50,589 nt of DNA from Phycisphaerales bacterium (GTDB taxonomy: Bacteria; Planctomycetota; Phycisphaerae; Phycisphaerales; UBA1924), in contig JAJDDD010000015.1 in the NCBI GenBank assembly GCA_029260495.1, positions 1-50,589 on the forward strand, in the 5' to 3' direction. Within the stretch, counting starts at the first letter, position 1. Every line of letters begins with the position of its first letter. Under the pieces are notes generated by a model, which searched no databases, had not been told where the DNA came from, and worked only from the letters and a program-made list of their open reading frames with translations. The position numbers and the translations under genes were made by a program. Shown one piece after another: positions 43,382 through 50,589 of the stretch.

Positions 43382-43392
43382 AAGGAGGTGAT
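43382..43392 (+). promoter_or_regulatory. extended Shine-Dalgarno sequence without an obvious start codon
   Basis: AAGGAGGTGAT is fully complementary to the 16S rRNA 3' end, yet no ATG, GTG or TTG lies within 5-15 nt. The antiporter start (GTG 43459) is 66 nt away and the TTG at 43426 is 33 nt away. It may be the ribosome site of a deleted gene. Confidence 0.4.
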
Positions 43393-43458
43393 AGACAGAC
43401 GAAGTTCGCGGGTCTTACGCGCGTATTGCGTGGCCCAGATTGTGTACGGGACCGCGAT

Positions 43459-45093
43459 GTGGTCGACGTTGTGGTACTATTTTTCCCTGTGGCTGTCCTG
43501 ATCATCACCATCGCCTTCGCGCTGGGACTCTCCGCGCGACTGGCCGGACTGCCGCCGCTCGTCGGGTTCCTTATGGCCGGGTTTGCTCTGCGCGCCATGG
43601 GCGTGCAGGCCGATCCCATTGTGCAGATGGCTGCCGACCTCGGCATCACCCTGCTGATGTTTACTATCGGCCTCAAGCTCAAGATCCAAACCCTCGCGCG
43701 ACCGGTGGTCTGGGCCGGCACATCGCTGCACACCGTGCTGGTCACCGCCGGCGCCGTCATTACCCTGCTGGGACTGGGCGCCGTCGGCGTCGCATCGCTG
43801 GCTGACCTCGACGTGCGGACCGTCCTCCTTATCGCGTTCGCATTGAGCTTCTCTAGCACCGTCTTCGCCGTCAAGATCCTCGAGGAGAGCGGCGACCAGT
43901 CCGCCAACTTCGGCAAGGTCACCATCGGCGTCCTCATCATGCAGGACCTGTTCGCGGTGATTTTCCTGGCCCTGTCCGCCGGCGCGGTGCCGACCCCGCT
44001 CGCGATCGCCCTGCTGCTGCTGATCCCCGCGCGCCCGCTGCTCCATCGCATCGCCGCCGCGTCCGGTCACGGCGAGCTGCTGGTCGTCTGCGGCCTATTC
44101 CTGGCAGTCGTCGTCGGCTACGGCGCCTTCAACTTCACTGGCGTCAAGGGCGACCTCGGCGCGCTCGTAATCGGGGTCATTGTGGGCGGTCACCCCAAGT
44201 CAAAGGAGCTGACCCAAGCGCTGTTCGGATTCAAGGAGCTCCTGCTTGTTGGGTTCTTCGTAAACGTCGGCCTGTCGGGCTCGCTGACGTTCTCTGCGGC
44301 GGGAACGGCGGCGCTGCTCCTGATCGTGCTCCCGCTCAAGGTGGTCCTCTACTTCCTGATCTTCACACGGTTCGGGCTGCGGGCCCGTGGGTCAACATTG
44401 GCGAGTCTCTCCCTGGCGAACTTCAGCGAGTTCGGCCTCATTGTCACCGCCGTCGGTGTTAGTCTCGGCTGGCTGGAGCCGCACTGGCTCATCACATTCG
44501 CTCTCGCCCTGTCCGCCAGCCTGGTCATCGCGTCGCCGTTCTGTACACGCGGGTATCGGATCTACGAGCGCCTCGCTGACCGGCTGCGTCGCTTCGAACG
44601 ACCGACGGCCAGCAACGCTGCGGCCGCACTCGATCTGCGCGACGTGGATGCGCTCATCTTCGGCATGGGACGCGTGGGCACCGGCGCCTACCAGTACCTC
44701 GCCGAGCACCTAGGGCCGCGCGTCGTCGGGCTCGATCACGACCTCGACCAGGTGCGACGTCACAATGAAGCTGGCCGCGCGGTCGTGCATGGCGACGGCA
44801 TCGATCACGAACTCTGGGACGTGCTGCACCCCAAGCTTCACGCCCTCCCGCTGGTCGTCCTCGCCCTCCGCGATCACTCGTCGAACATGGACGTCATCCG
44901 CCTGCTGAACACGCACGACTACTGCGGCGTGATCGCTGCCGCCGGCACATTCGGAGACCAGGTCGCTGAACTGAAGGCAGCCGGAGCACGAGTCGTGCAC
45001 AACTTCTATGCCGAGGCGGGTGCGGGACTCGCCGAACACGCACTCAGCGCCCTGCGTGACGATCTCGATGTTCAGCCCACGCCTGCAGCGTGA
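43459..45093 (+). CDS. CPA2-family monovalent cation:proton antiporter (KefB-like) with RCK_N domain
   Basis: A ~544-residue protein. About twelve membrane helices fill ~1-370 (LIITIAFALGLSARLAGLPPLVGFLMAGF; ALSFSSTVFAVKILEESGD; GALVIGVIVGGHPKSKEL), the CPA2 exchanger fold. A cytoplasmic RCK_N/TrkA_N domain follows at ~395-540 with the nucleotide-binding motif FGMGRVGTGAYQYL and DHDLDQVRRHNEAG. Family members exchange K+ or Na+ for H+. A start at GTG 43459 (or 43471) is preferred because the open frame from TTG 43426 adds a charged stretch before TM1. It neighbours rimK2, gdhA and a K+ channel. Confidence 0.88.
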   Translation: MVDVVVLFFPVAVLIITIAFALGLSARLAGLPPLVGFLMAGFALRAMGVQADPIVQMAADLGITLLMFTIGLKLKIQTLARPVVWAGTSLHTVLVTAGAVITLLGLGAVGVASLADLDVRTVLLIAFALSFSSTVFAVKILEESGDQSANFGKVTIGVLIMQDLFAVIFLALSAGAVPTPLAIALLLLIPARPLLHRIAAASGHGELLVVCGLFLAVVVGYGAFNFTGVKGDLGALVIGVIVGGHPKSKELTQALFGFKELLLVGFFVNVGLSGSLTFSAAGTAALLLIVLPLKVVLYFLIFTRFGLRARGSTLASLSLANFSEFGLIVTAVGVSLGWLEPHWLITFALALSASLVIASPFCTRGYRIYERLADRLRRFERPTASNAAAALDLRDVDALIFGMGRVGTGAYQYLAEHLGPRVVGLDHDLDQVRRHNEAGRAVVHGDGIDHELWDVLHPKLHALPLVVLALRDHSSNMDVIRLLNTHDYCGVIAAAGTFGDQVAELKAAGARVVHNFYAEAGAGLAEHALSALRDDLDVQPTPAA

Positions 45094-45302
45094 CGACCGG
45101 CCTCGCCCCTCGCCGCTGGTACGGGTTCGAAACCGTTCCATTTTGAATGCTTTGTCATGCTTTCGCAGGGCCGTGACTATTTGCCTGTTCGACGCAACAC
45201 GGCGGTATCGCCACGTCCATGCTACTACTTCACCTGTGCGAAACAGCCGTCAGTTCGAGAAGAATGAGACGTCATTCACTCTACATTCACACCAGTCGGT
45301 TG
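45094..45302. other. convergent intergenic region
   Basis: About 210 bp separate the convergent antiporter and rimK2 genes. There is no gene. GGGTTCGAAACC at 45123 resembles a T-arm but has no tRNA around it. Confidence 0.4.
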
Positions 45303-46508
45303 TTATGGCGTCTTTAGATTCTCGAGCAGTCGCGAATCAAGCTTCTTCGCCTTCACTTTCCGCTTGCGGAGTTGCTTGTCGGGAACAAAGCTCCGCATTT
45401 CGTCGATCTTGCCGTAGCAGAGGAGTTTGTCCCCTGCGACTAGTTCCCGCGTGCCCTTTGGGTTTGAGATCACGGATGTTCCGCGATGAAGATTGAGCAC
45501 CGCAATGTCGCGATCGCGTAGGCCCGACTCTTCGATGGTCTTCCCGACAAAGTGGGATCCTTCAGGGATCATGAGGTCGGCCACGCCATACCCCTTGGTG
45601 ACGGTGAGCCGCTGCCGAAGATCGATTTCTGGAAAGTTCACTTGATTGGCGATGTGCTCAACGATCGCTCCCGCGATGTCGAGTTTGGTCGCCCCCTCGA
45701 TGCCTTCGAGCCCCGGAGACGAGTTTACCTCCATGACTTGCGGGCCATCTGCTCCCTCCAGCATGTCCACGCCGGCGATCCTGAGGCCCATGATCTGAGC
45801 GGCACGCACCGCGGTCTGCTCGTAGATCGGTTCGAGTTCGACCCGCTCGGCTAGGCCGCCGCGGTGGACGTTGCTCCTGAACTCGTCACCCTGCGCGACT
45901 CGGCGCATCGCGGCGACGACCGTGTCGCCCACGACAAGTGCTCGAATGTCCTTCCCCTTGCTCTCCTTCACAAACCTCTGGAGAAGCACGTTCTGCTTGG
46001 CACTCTGGAGCGTCTCGATGATTGCCTCTGCAACTTTCGTTGATTCGGCCAAGATGACACCGATGCCTTGCGTCCCTTCCAGGATCTTGATGACGATCGG
46101 CGCTCCTCCCAATCGCTCAATCGCGGGAAGCACGTCCGCACGGTCACGAACGAAAGCAGTGTGTGGAATACCGATGTCATGCCGGCTCAGGATCTGCATT
46201 GAGCGCAGCTTGTCCCGCGAATTCGTAATGCCGTTCGCCGTATTCGGCGTGTAGACGTCCATCTGCTCGAACTGGCGGACGACGGCGGTTCCGAAGTAGG
46301 TGATCGAGGCGCCGATCCGCGGGAGGACGGCGTCGTATTCTGTGAGGATCTTGGACCTGAAGTAGAGGTCTGGTTCGGTCTTCTCGAGGTCGATCGTGAA
46401 CCGGAGTGTATTGAGCACCTTTACAGTATGACCTCGCTCCTCCGCAGCCTGCCGGAGACGCCGCGTGCTGTATGCTTTCGGCGCGGTCGAGAGAATTCCT
46501 AGTTTCAT
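45303..46508 (-). CDS. rimK: RimK-family ATP-grasp ligase with RCK_C domain, paralogue 2
   Basis: A 401-residue protein, same length and domain order as the one at 16313-17518: ATP-grasp ligase (~1-290; SRDKLRSMQILSRHDIGIP, GTQGIGVI, VMEVNSSPGLEGIE) then RCK_C (VADLMIPEGSHFVGKTIEESGLRDRDIAVLNLHRGTSVISNPKG) and a basic tail. Most residues are identical between the two copies, so duplication or transfer within the group is recent on a family scale. The ribosome site GAAGGAG precedes the ATG by 8 nt. Unlike copy 1 it is not followed by AstE-like or mgtE genes, but it lies between a CPA2 antiporter and glutamate dehydrogenase, the enzyme that makes its likely substrate glutamate. Confidence 0.9.
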   Translation of the reverse strand: MKLGILSTAPKAYSTRRLRQAAEERGHTVKVLNTLRFTIDLEKTEPDLYFRSKILTEYDAVLPRIGASITYFGTAVVRQFEQMDVYTPNTANGITNSRDKLRSMQILSRHDIGIPHTAFVRDRADVLPAIERLGGAPIVIKILEGTQGIGVILAESTKVAEAIIETLQSAKQNVLLQRFVKESKGKDIRALVVGDTVVAAMRRVAQGDEFRSNVHRGGLAERVELEPIYEQTAVRAAQIMGLRIAGVDMLEGADGPQVMEVNSSPGLEGIEGATKLDIAGAIVEHIANQVNFPEIDLRQRLTVTKGYGVADLMIPEGSHFVGKTIEESGLRDRDIAVLNLHRGTSVISNPKGTRELVAGDKLLCYGKIDEMRSFVPDKQLRKRKVKAKKLDSRLLENLKTP

Positions 46509-46549
46509 GGTGTTCGCTCCTTCGCGGATTTCCGCGTCAATACATACTT

Positions 46550-46625
46550 CTTATGAGGGATCTACGACGAATTGATCAGCGAGCGCATACCCTTCTCGAA
46601 AGTGAGCGCCACCGACGACGGTCCG
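46550..46625 (-). pseudogene. possible rimB C-terminal remnant upstream of rimK2
   Basis: Minus-strand text HFREGYALADQFVVDPS then stop resembles the RimB ending GRTALDGDFIVDPS at the first locus, where rimB directly precedes rimK. The DTGA motif and upstream domain are not found in any frame of the 300-bp gap, so this would be a decayed remnant. Evidence is a short match plus position. Confidence 0.3.
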
Positions 46626-46814
46626 AGCCTGCCGCCGGAATTCGACGAGCGACGATGCGTGCGGCGAGAACAGATCGCGCTCGGAGAACACGATCGCCGG
46701 CATGCAGGGCGAAGATACGTTATGCGGATCGGCGGGCGCGTGTCGGCCGGATCGGGACGGTGGTGCTGAGTTACGATAAGGCGGGCCACATGCACCGGCG
46801 GAGAGTCGCGATCA

Positions 46815-48233
46815 CTACGGGAAGATCCCCCGCGACTCGTACGCCGCGATGATCTTGTCGATCGCGCTGATGAACGCCGCAGCACGGAGGTCGGGGCGGC
46901 CCCCGTGCCGTTTCTGGATCTCGCGCAGGCCCTGGAACGCCACCACCATCGTCTCCTCTAGCCCGGAGTAAACGAGATCTCGCTCGTCGGCGCCCTTGGC
47001 TAACACCTCCAGCATGTGCGACGGGAAAGCCCGTTCGGTGGCGCCCTCCACAGCGGTGAGCACGCGGCGAAAGGCATGCTCGTCGAACCGCTTCTCCAGC
47101 CGGCCGAAGCGCACATGCGAGAGGTTCTTCAGCCATTCGAAGTACGACACCGTTACGCCGCCGGCGTTGAGGTAGGTGTCGGGGATGATCAAGGTGCCTC
47201 GATCTTGCAGCAGTTCGCTGGCCTGCGACGTCACAGGGCCGTTAGCGGCTTCGGCGATGATGCGGGCCTTCACGCGATCCTGGTTCGCCTTTGTGATGAC
47301 GTTCTCGAGCGCTGCAGGTACGAGGATGTCGCAATCTAGCTCTAGTGCGCCCTCGGTCGTCGGCAGAGCTTGGGCCCCCGGGAAGCCGAGGATCGATCCG
47401 GTCTCCGCGCGGTGCGCGACGAGCTCGTCGATCGCCAGCCCGCCCTCGTCGAAGATCCCCCCGTCGTGCTCCGCGACCGCGATGATCTTCGCCCCCCCCT
47501 CGTTCGCCAGGAATCGGGCGGCGTGCGAGCCGACATTGCCCAAGCCCTGGACCACGACGCGCTTGCCGCCGACGCCGGGCTCCAGGCCGAGCGCCTGCAT
47601 CTCCTCCGCGATCTCGCACGCCTCGCGGATGCCGTAGTAAACGCCGAGTCCGGTTGCCTCCTCGCGCCCGCGGATGCCGCCGAGGGGCACCGGTTTGCCG
47701 GTGACGCACGCGATGGCGTTCAACTCGTCGTGGTGAATCTGCTGGTAGGTATCGACGATCCACGCCATCTCGCGAGCCCCGGTGCCGAAGTCGGGCGCGG
47801 GCACATCGATGCCGGGTCCGATGAACCCCTTCTTCGCCAGCTCGAAAGTGAAGCGGCGCGTGATGCGCTCGAGCTCTCCGTCGGAGTACGCCGTGCGGTC
47901 GATTCGGATGCCGCCCTTCGCCCCGCCGAACGGCACATCGACCACTGCGCACTTGTAGGTCATGAGCGCGGCAAGCGCCTCGACTTCGTCGGCGTTGACC
48001 CCCATGCTGTACCGGATACCGCCCTTGGTCGGCAGCTTGTGGTGGCTGTGCTCGGCCCGCCAGGCGTTGATCACCTCGAACGAACCGTCGTCCCGACGCA
48101 GCGGGAAGGCGACCTGGTAAATGCAGTTGCACTTCTTGATCTGCTCGAGGAGCGTCGGCGGATGCTTCGTGAAGATCGCTGCGCGGTCGAAGTTGCGATT
48201 CACCTGCTCGAAGAAGCTGATTTGGTCGTTCAT
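46815..48233 (-). CDS. gdhA: Glu/Leu/Phe/Val dehydrogenase (glutamate dehydrogenase)
   Basis: The 472-residue protein is collinear with hexameric glutamate dehydrogenases: substrate-binding KLPTKGGIRYSMGVNADEVEALAALMTYKCAVVDVPFGGAKGGI contains the catalytic Lys region, PAPDFGTGAREMAWIVDTY the conserved Asp, and GKRVVVQGLGNVGSHAARFLANEGG the Rossmann fold for NAD(P). ANGPVTSQA and NAGGVTVSYFEWLKN follow. It interconverts glutamate and 2-oxoglutarate plus ammonia. Specificity within the family cannot be fixed from text. It is on the same strand as rimK2, 306 bp upstream. High G+C sequence. Confidence 0.92.
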   Translation of the reverse strand: MNDQISFFEQVNRNFDRAAIFTKHPPTLLEQIKKCNCIYQVAFPLRRDDGSFEVINAWRAEHSHHKLPTKGGIRYSMGVNADEVEALAALMTYKCAVVDVPFGGAKGGIRIDRTAYSDGELERITRRFTFELAKKGFIGPGIDVPAPDFGTGAREMAWIVDTYQQIHHDELNAIACVTGKPVPLGGIRGREEATGLGVYYGIREACEIAEEMQALGLEPGVGGKRVVVQGLGNVGSHAARFLANEGGAKIIAVAEHDGGIFDEGGLAIDELVAHRAETGSILGFPGAQALPTTEGALELDCDILVPAALENVITKANQDRVKARIIAEAANGPVTSQASELLQDRGTLIIPDTYLNAGGVTVSYFEWLKNLSHVRFGRLEKRFDEHAFRRVLTAVEGATERAFPSHMLEVLAKGADERDLVYSGLEETMVVAFQGLREIQKRHGGRPDLRAAAFISAIDKIIAAYESRGIFP

Positions 48234-48355
48234 CGGGCGGGTTCCTGGCGATGGTTCGCGTGATCCGCCAGTCTATCAGAATACGTCATCGATGGCCGTG
48301 AGCCGGCGCCCCGGCCTGGCCGGACCCGTTATGATTTGCTCGGGACGTCTCCAAC

Positions 48356-48955
48356 ATGAAATCACTCTCGACCCTCTTCTTCTTATATGTGCGCAACCGC
48401 ACGAGCCGCCGGAATCTGATGCTGCTGGTGCGGTTCTTCACGGTGCTGCTGGCGATGGTGGCCGCATACAGCGTGGTATTCCACTTCCTCATGGCCCGGG
48501 AGGGGCAGGAGTACAGTTGGGTCACCGGCGTCTACTGGACGCTGACGGTCATGTCGACGCTGGGTTTCGGAGACATTACGTTCCACACCGATGCCGGCCG
48601 TCTCTTCTCGCTGCTCGTCTTGCTATCCGGCGTGGTGTTCCTACTCGTCCTGCTTCCCTTCACATTCATCGAGTTCTTCTACGAGCCGTGGATGAAGGCG
48701 CAGGCGGCCGCCCGCGTGCCGACCGAGGCGCCGCCCAACATGAGCGGGCACGTCGTGCTCACGCGGTACGGACCGATCGCCGCCGCGCTCATCGAGAAGC
48801 TGAACCAGTACAACTATCCTTACGTCGTGGTCCTTTCCGACTTCGACAAGGCGCTGAGTGTGCACGATGAGGGTATCAACGTGATGCTGGGCCACATCGA
48901 CGATCCGGATACCTACTGGTTGAGGTTACGAGAACTGGTCCACCTGAAGGGTTAG
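48356..48955 (+). pseudogene. RCK-containing K+ channel, truncated by IS3 insertion
   Basis: The frame starts MKSLSTLFFLYVRNRTSRR, has TM1 (LMLLVRFFTVLLAMVAAYSVVF), a pore loop with filter TLGFGD (TLTVMSTLGFGDITF, a variant of TVGYGD), TM2 (LFSLLVLLSGVVFLLVLLPFTFI) and the first half of an RCK_N domain (GHVVLTRYGPIAAALIEKLN...VMLGHIDDPDTYW). At ~48925 the IS3 element starts and the frame ends inside it. About half the RCK_N domain and any RCK_C are missing. The missing 3' part is not on the far side of the IS, so a deletion accompanied or followed insertion. Membrane pore residues are intact but regulation would be lost. Confidence 0.85.
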
Positions 48956-48979
48956 CCTGGTCCAACTGGAAAGGACCAG

Positions 48980-49252
48980 ATGATGAAAGGCAAGCGTCAT
49001 ACGACGGAGCAGAAGATCCGGATTCTTCGTGAGGCGGAGCTGAGTGACACGACGATTTTGGATGTCTGTCGATCGCACCAGATCAGCGAGCAGACGTTCC
49101 ACCGCTGGAAGCGTGAGTTCGGGATGCTGGAGGTCGATCAGGCCAAGCAGCTGAAAGAGCTCAAGCGTGAGAACGGACGGCTGAAGCGGATGCTGGCGGA
49201 CGAGATGCTTGGGAAGGAGCTGCTGAAGGAGGCGTTGGAAAAAAAGTTGTGA
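48980..49252 (+). CDS. IS3-family OrfA (DNA-binding)
   Basis: A 90-residue protein with the IS3 OrfA helix-turn-helix (TTEQKIRILREAELSDTTILDVCRSHQISEQTFHRWKREFG) and a leucine-zipper-like coiled-coil (AKQLKELKRENGRLKRMLADEML). It supplies DNA binding for transposition. GGAC precedes the ATGATG; either Met may start. At 49238-49247 there is A7G (GAA AAA AAG), a slippery run where a -1 shift would fuse OrfA and OrfB as in other IS3 elements. Confidence 0.93.
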   Translation: MMKGKRHTTEQKIRILREAELSDTTILDVCRSHQISEQTFHRWKREFGMLEVDQAKQLKELKRENGRLKRMLADEMLGKELLKEALEKKL

Positions 49253-50211
49253 GCCCCGGCCACAAGCGGCAGATCGTTCAATCGTTGGTGGATCTGGGGC
49301 GTTGCACGATCCGTTCGGCGTGCCGTCACTTTGGCTTGCATCGCAGCACGTTCCGGTACCAAGCGAAGCAGCCCGACGCCTGGCTGGCGAAGCTGAAGAC
49401 GGCGTTGCGTCGGATGTCTCGCGCTCATCCGGAGCTTGGGTACGCGAAGATCACTCGGATGTTGAAGAAAGAGGGCTGGCGTGTGGGTTGTCGGCTTGTC
49501 CAGCGTCTTCGTCGCGAGCTCGGGCTGGCGGTCCCTGCGAAGAAACCCAGACGCCGTCGTCAAGGTCCCAGCACGGGCCTGCCGACGAAGGCGACGCATC
49601 GCGGTCACGTGTGGACGTGGGACTTTGTTCACGACACGACGGTTCGTGGCGGCAAGCTTCGGATGCTCAATATTATCGACGAGCACACGCGCGAGTGCTT
49701 ATGCGTCTACGTCGCTCGGCGGATCAACGCCAACAAAGTAAGACAGGTCTTGTCGGATCTGGTCGATGTGCACGGAGCCCCCGAATACATCCGCAGTGAC
49801 AACGGCAGTGAGTTCATCGAGACCAAGCTGCGTGCGTGGCTGGCGGCGAACAAGATCAAGACGATCTATATCGATCCAGGGAGCCCTTGGCAGAATGGAT
49901 ACATCGAGAGCTTCAACGCGCGGTTGCGTGCCGAGTGTTTGAATCGTGAACAGTTGTGGACGCTGACCGAGGCGCGTGTGGTGCTGGAAGACTGGCGTTG
50001 GAAGTACAACCATGTGCGTCCGCACCGATCACTGGGTTACATCACGCCGTTGGAGTTCGCCCAGCAAGAGGGTGAACAGGCGGTCTCAGCCCCAGGCTGG
50101 GACTCCAGTCGGCCTGCGGCCTCCTTGCGACCCAGCCTGGGGTTGCTCTACCATCTTGAAGGACTCATTCACCCCGCCAGGCTAACGCAGGCAATGGGCC
50201 AGTTCGGGTAA
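49249..50211 (+). CDS. IS3-family OrfB (DDE transposase)
   Basis: A 320-residue rve-type catalytic protein. HTH_21 (VDLGRCTIRSACRHFGLHRSTFRYQ) is followed by the DDE triad: VWTWDFVHDT, YIRSDNGSEFIE and NGYIESFNARLRAECLN, then a typical YNHVRPHRSLGYITPLEF tail. It starts at GTG overlapping the OrfA stop by 4 nt, though the frameshift fusion is the usual active form. The last ~50 residues run into the right inverted repeat. The frame is open and the triad complete, so activity is plausible. Confidence 0.94.
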   Translation: MSPGHKRQIVQSLVDLGRCTIRSACRHFGLHRSTFRYQAKQPDAWLAKLKTALRRMSRAHPELGYAKITRMLKKEGWRVGCRLVQRLRRELGLAVPAKKPRRRRQGPSTGLPTKATHRGHVWTWDFVHDTTVRGGKLRMLNIIDEHTRECLCVYVARRINANKVRQVLSDLVDVHGAPEYIRSDNGSEFIETKLRAWLAANKIKTIYIDPGSPWQNGYIESFNARLRAECLNREQLWTLTEARVVLEDWRWKYNHVRPHRSLGYITPLEFAQQEGEQAVSAPGWDSSRPAASLRPSLGLLYHLEGLIHPARLTQAMGQFG

Positions 50212-50212
50212 C

Positions 50213-50440
50213 TCGACCAACCACAACCGGACCTGCCCGGAATAGCCATCTGAAGAACGCAACAAGCGTCAGAAGAAAGATGACAAACCTCGTAGATCGT
50301 TCGAGTTTTTGCAGTGCCTCATCAAGGTCTTCGAAAATCTTGGCTCTGAATACAGCGAGCGCCTCCTGTGACTTTGCAAGCATCCAGACAAATGCGAGCG
50401 TAAAAACACCCGCAACTAGAATTGTGAAGGCGCAGCTCAC
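50213..50440 (-). pseudogene. small membrane protein, C-terminus cut by IS3
   Basis: The minus-strand frame from ATG 50440 encodes a membrane helix (CAFTILVAGVFTLAFVWMLA), a charged segment (AKIFEDLDEALQKLERST) and a second helix (RFVIFLLTLVAFFRWLF), then runs into the IS3 right end. No family was recognised. The original C-terminus is lost, so the present end is IS-encoded. It is not the missing part of the K+ channel. Confidence 0.45.
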
Positions 50441-50449
50441 GGATACATG

Positions 50450-50589
50450 CTAGGCCGTGTTTGATGGATCGAGAATGCGTGAACATCGTTGAATCATGGC
50501 GAGTTTGACGAATGCCAGGTAATGGGTGGCGAGTTTGTCATACCTGGTGGCGAGACGGCGGCAGTTCTTGAGCCATCCGATGCATCGCT
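50450..50589 (-). CDS. IS5-type transposase, C-terminus (partial, continues beyond window)
   Basis: On the minus strand the frame enters from the window edge as RCIGWLKNCRRLATRYDKLATHYLAFVKLAMIQR and ends at a TAG (50450-50452). It is the catalytic-Glu end of an IS5/IS427-type transposase, related to but clearly different from the decayed copy at 34490-34860. Whether the rest is intact cannot be seen. Confidence 0.85.
   Translation of the reverse strand, partial: RCIGWLKNCRRLATRYDKLATHYLAFVKLAMIQRCSRILDPSNTA

Larger units (their letters stand above)
48925..50212 (+). mobile_element. intact IS3-family insertion sequence
   Basis: The element carries intact orfA and orfB. The ends are imperfect inverted repeats: GTTAC..GAACTGG.CCA.........GTTAGCCTGG on the left (48925-48960) and the reverse complement on the right (50179-50212), with several mismatches. 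Exact ends and target duplication are not certain. Unlike all other IS pieces in the window, both frames are open and motifs are complete, so it is probably a recent arrival and possibly active. Confidence 0.85.

Noticed and set aside
43382-43395. TAAGGAGGTGAT as the reversed 3' end of a 16S rRNA gene
   Set aside because: Similarity to the 16S end stops after 12 bases; no rRNA sequence follows.
45110-45145. GGGTTCGAAACC as a tRNA T-arm
   Set aside because: The stem is short, the loop is 8 nt and no acceptor, D or anticodon arm can be built around it.

Overview
The window reads as a chromosomal segment of a planctomycete, most likely a Phycisphaerae-type bacterium. The evidence is two secreted proteins ending in paired dockerin-like EF-hand repeats (common in that group), a LamG-bearing secreted esterase, a large MscK-like channel, and many genes with weak or no Shine-Dalgarno sites. 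This is a judgement from protein style, not from a marker gene. The segment is mostly stable chromosomal genes broken up by many insertion-sequence (IS) scars.

Region by region. 1-6.4 kb: decayed IS630 and IS481-type pieces around two dockerin-bearing secreted proteins, one a metzincin-like protease. 6.5-11.3 kb: AraC regulator, a tiny Cys-rich secreted peptide and a secreted esterase with three LamG domains. 11.3-12.8 kb: IS graveyard. 12.8-21.6 kb: zntB, convergent with a five-gene overlapping operon (mscK-like, rimB-like, rimK-RCK_C, aspartoacylase-like, mgtE). 22.0-30.2 kb: an RNA-repair locus (below). 30.5-36.7 kb: ABC-F ATPase, truncated cupin, PDZ-alpha/beta hydrolase, IS5 scar, SulP transporter. 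37.5-40.8 kb: padR plus a CocE-type lipoprotein with TPRs. 41.6-43.4 kb: arsR-SnoaL-SRPBCC-DinB operon. 43.5-49 kb: CPA2 cation/proton antiporter, a second rimK-RCK_C, glutamate dehydrogenase, and a K+ channel cut by an intact IS3 element. The window ends inside an IS5-type transposase.

The most interesting system is the RNA-repair locus at 22.0-30.2 kb. rtcR, encoding a CARF-AAA+ sigma-54 activator, is divergent from a leftward operon: slipin, tRNA-Arg(ACG), rtcB, rtcA, and two tandem RlaP nucleotidyltransferases. A good sigma-54 promoter (28419-28434) lies in the divergent region and points into a leader of about 720 nt. That leader carries three tRNA-like elements: a 75-nt tRNA-shaped RNA with an 11-bp anticodon-like arm and no D-arm, a tRNA-Lys(UUU)-like RNA with a 6-nt anticodon loop, and an isolated T-arm/3' end. 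RtcR homologues are known to sense broken tRNAs, so an operon that makes both tRNA repair enzymes and tRNA or tRNA-like RNAs suggests dedicated substrates, spares, decoys or sensors. That functional reading is inference; the layout is directly visible.

Two other themes recur. First, two near-identical RimK ATP-grasp ligases, each fused to an RCK_C domain, both sit among ion-transport genes (mechanosensitive channel and MgtE at one locus; CPA2 antiporter, RCK K+ channel and glutamate dehydrogenase at the other), suggesting a link between glutamate ligation and ion or osmotic state. Second, three regulators (rtcR, padR, arsR) share one promoter layout: a palindrome just before or over the -10 box, and an ATG exactly 6 nt after the -10, which predicts leaderless, autoregulated transcripts.
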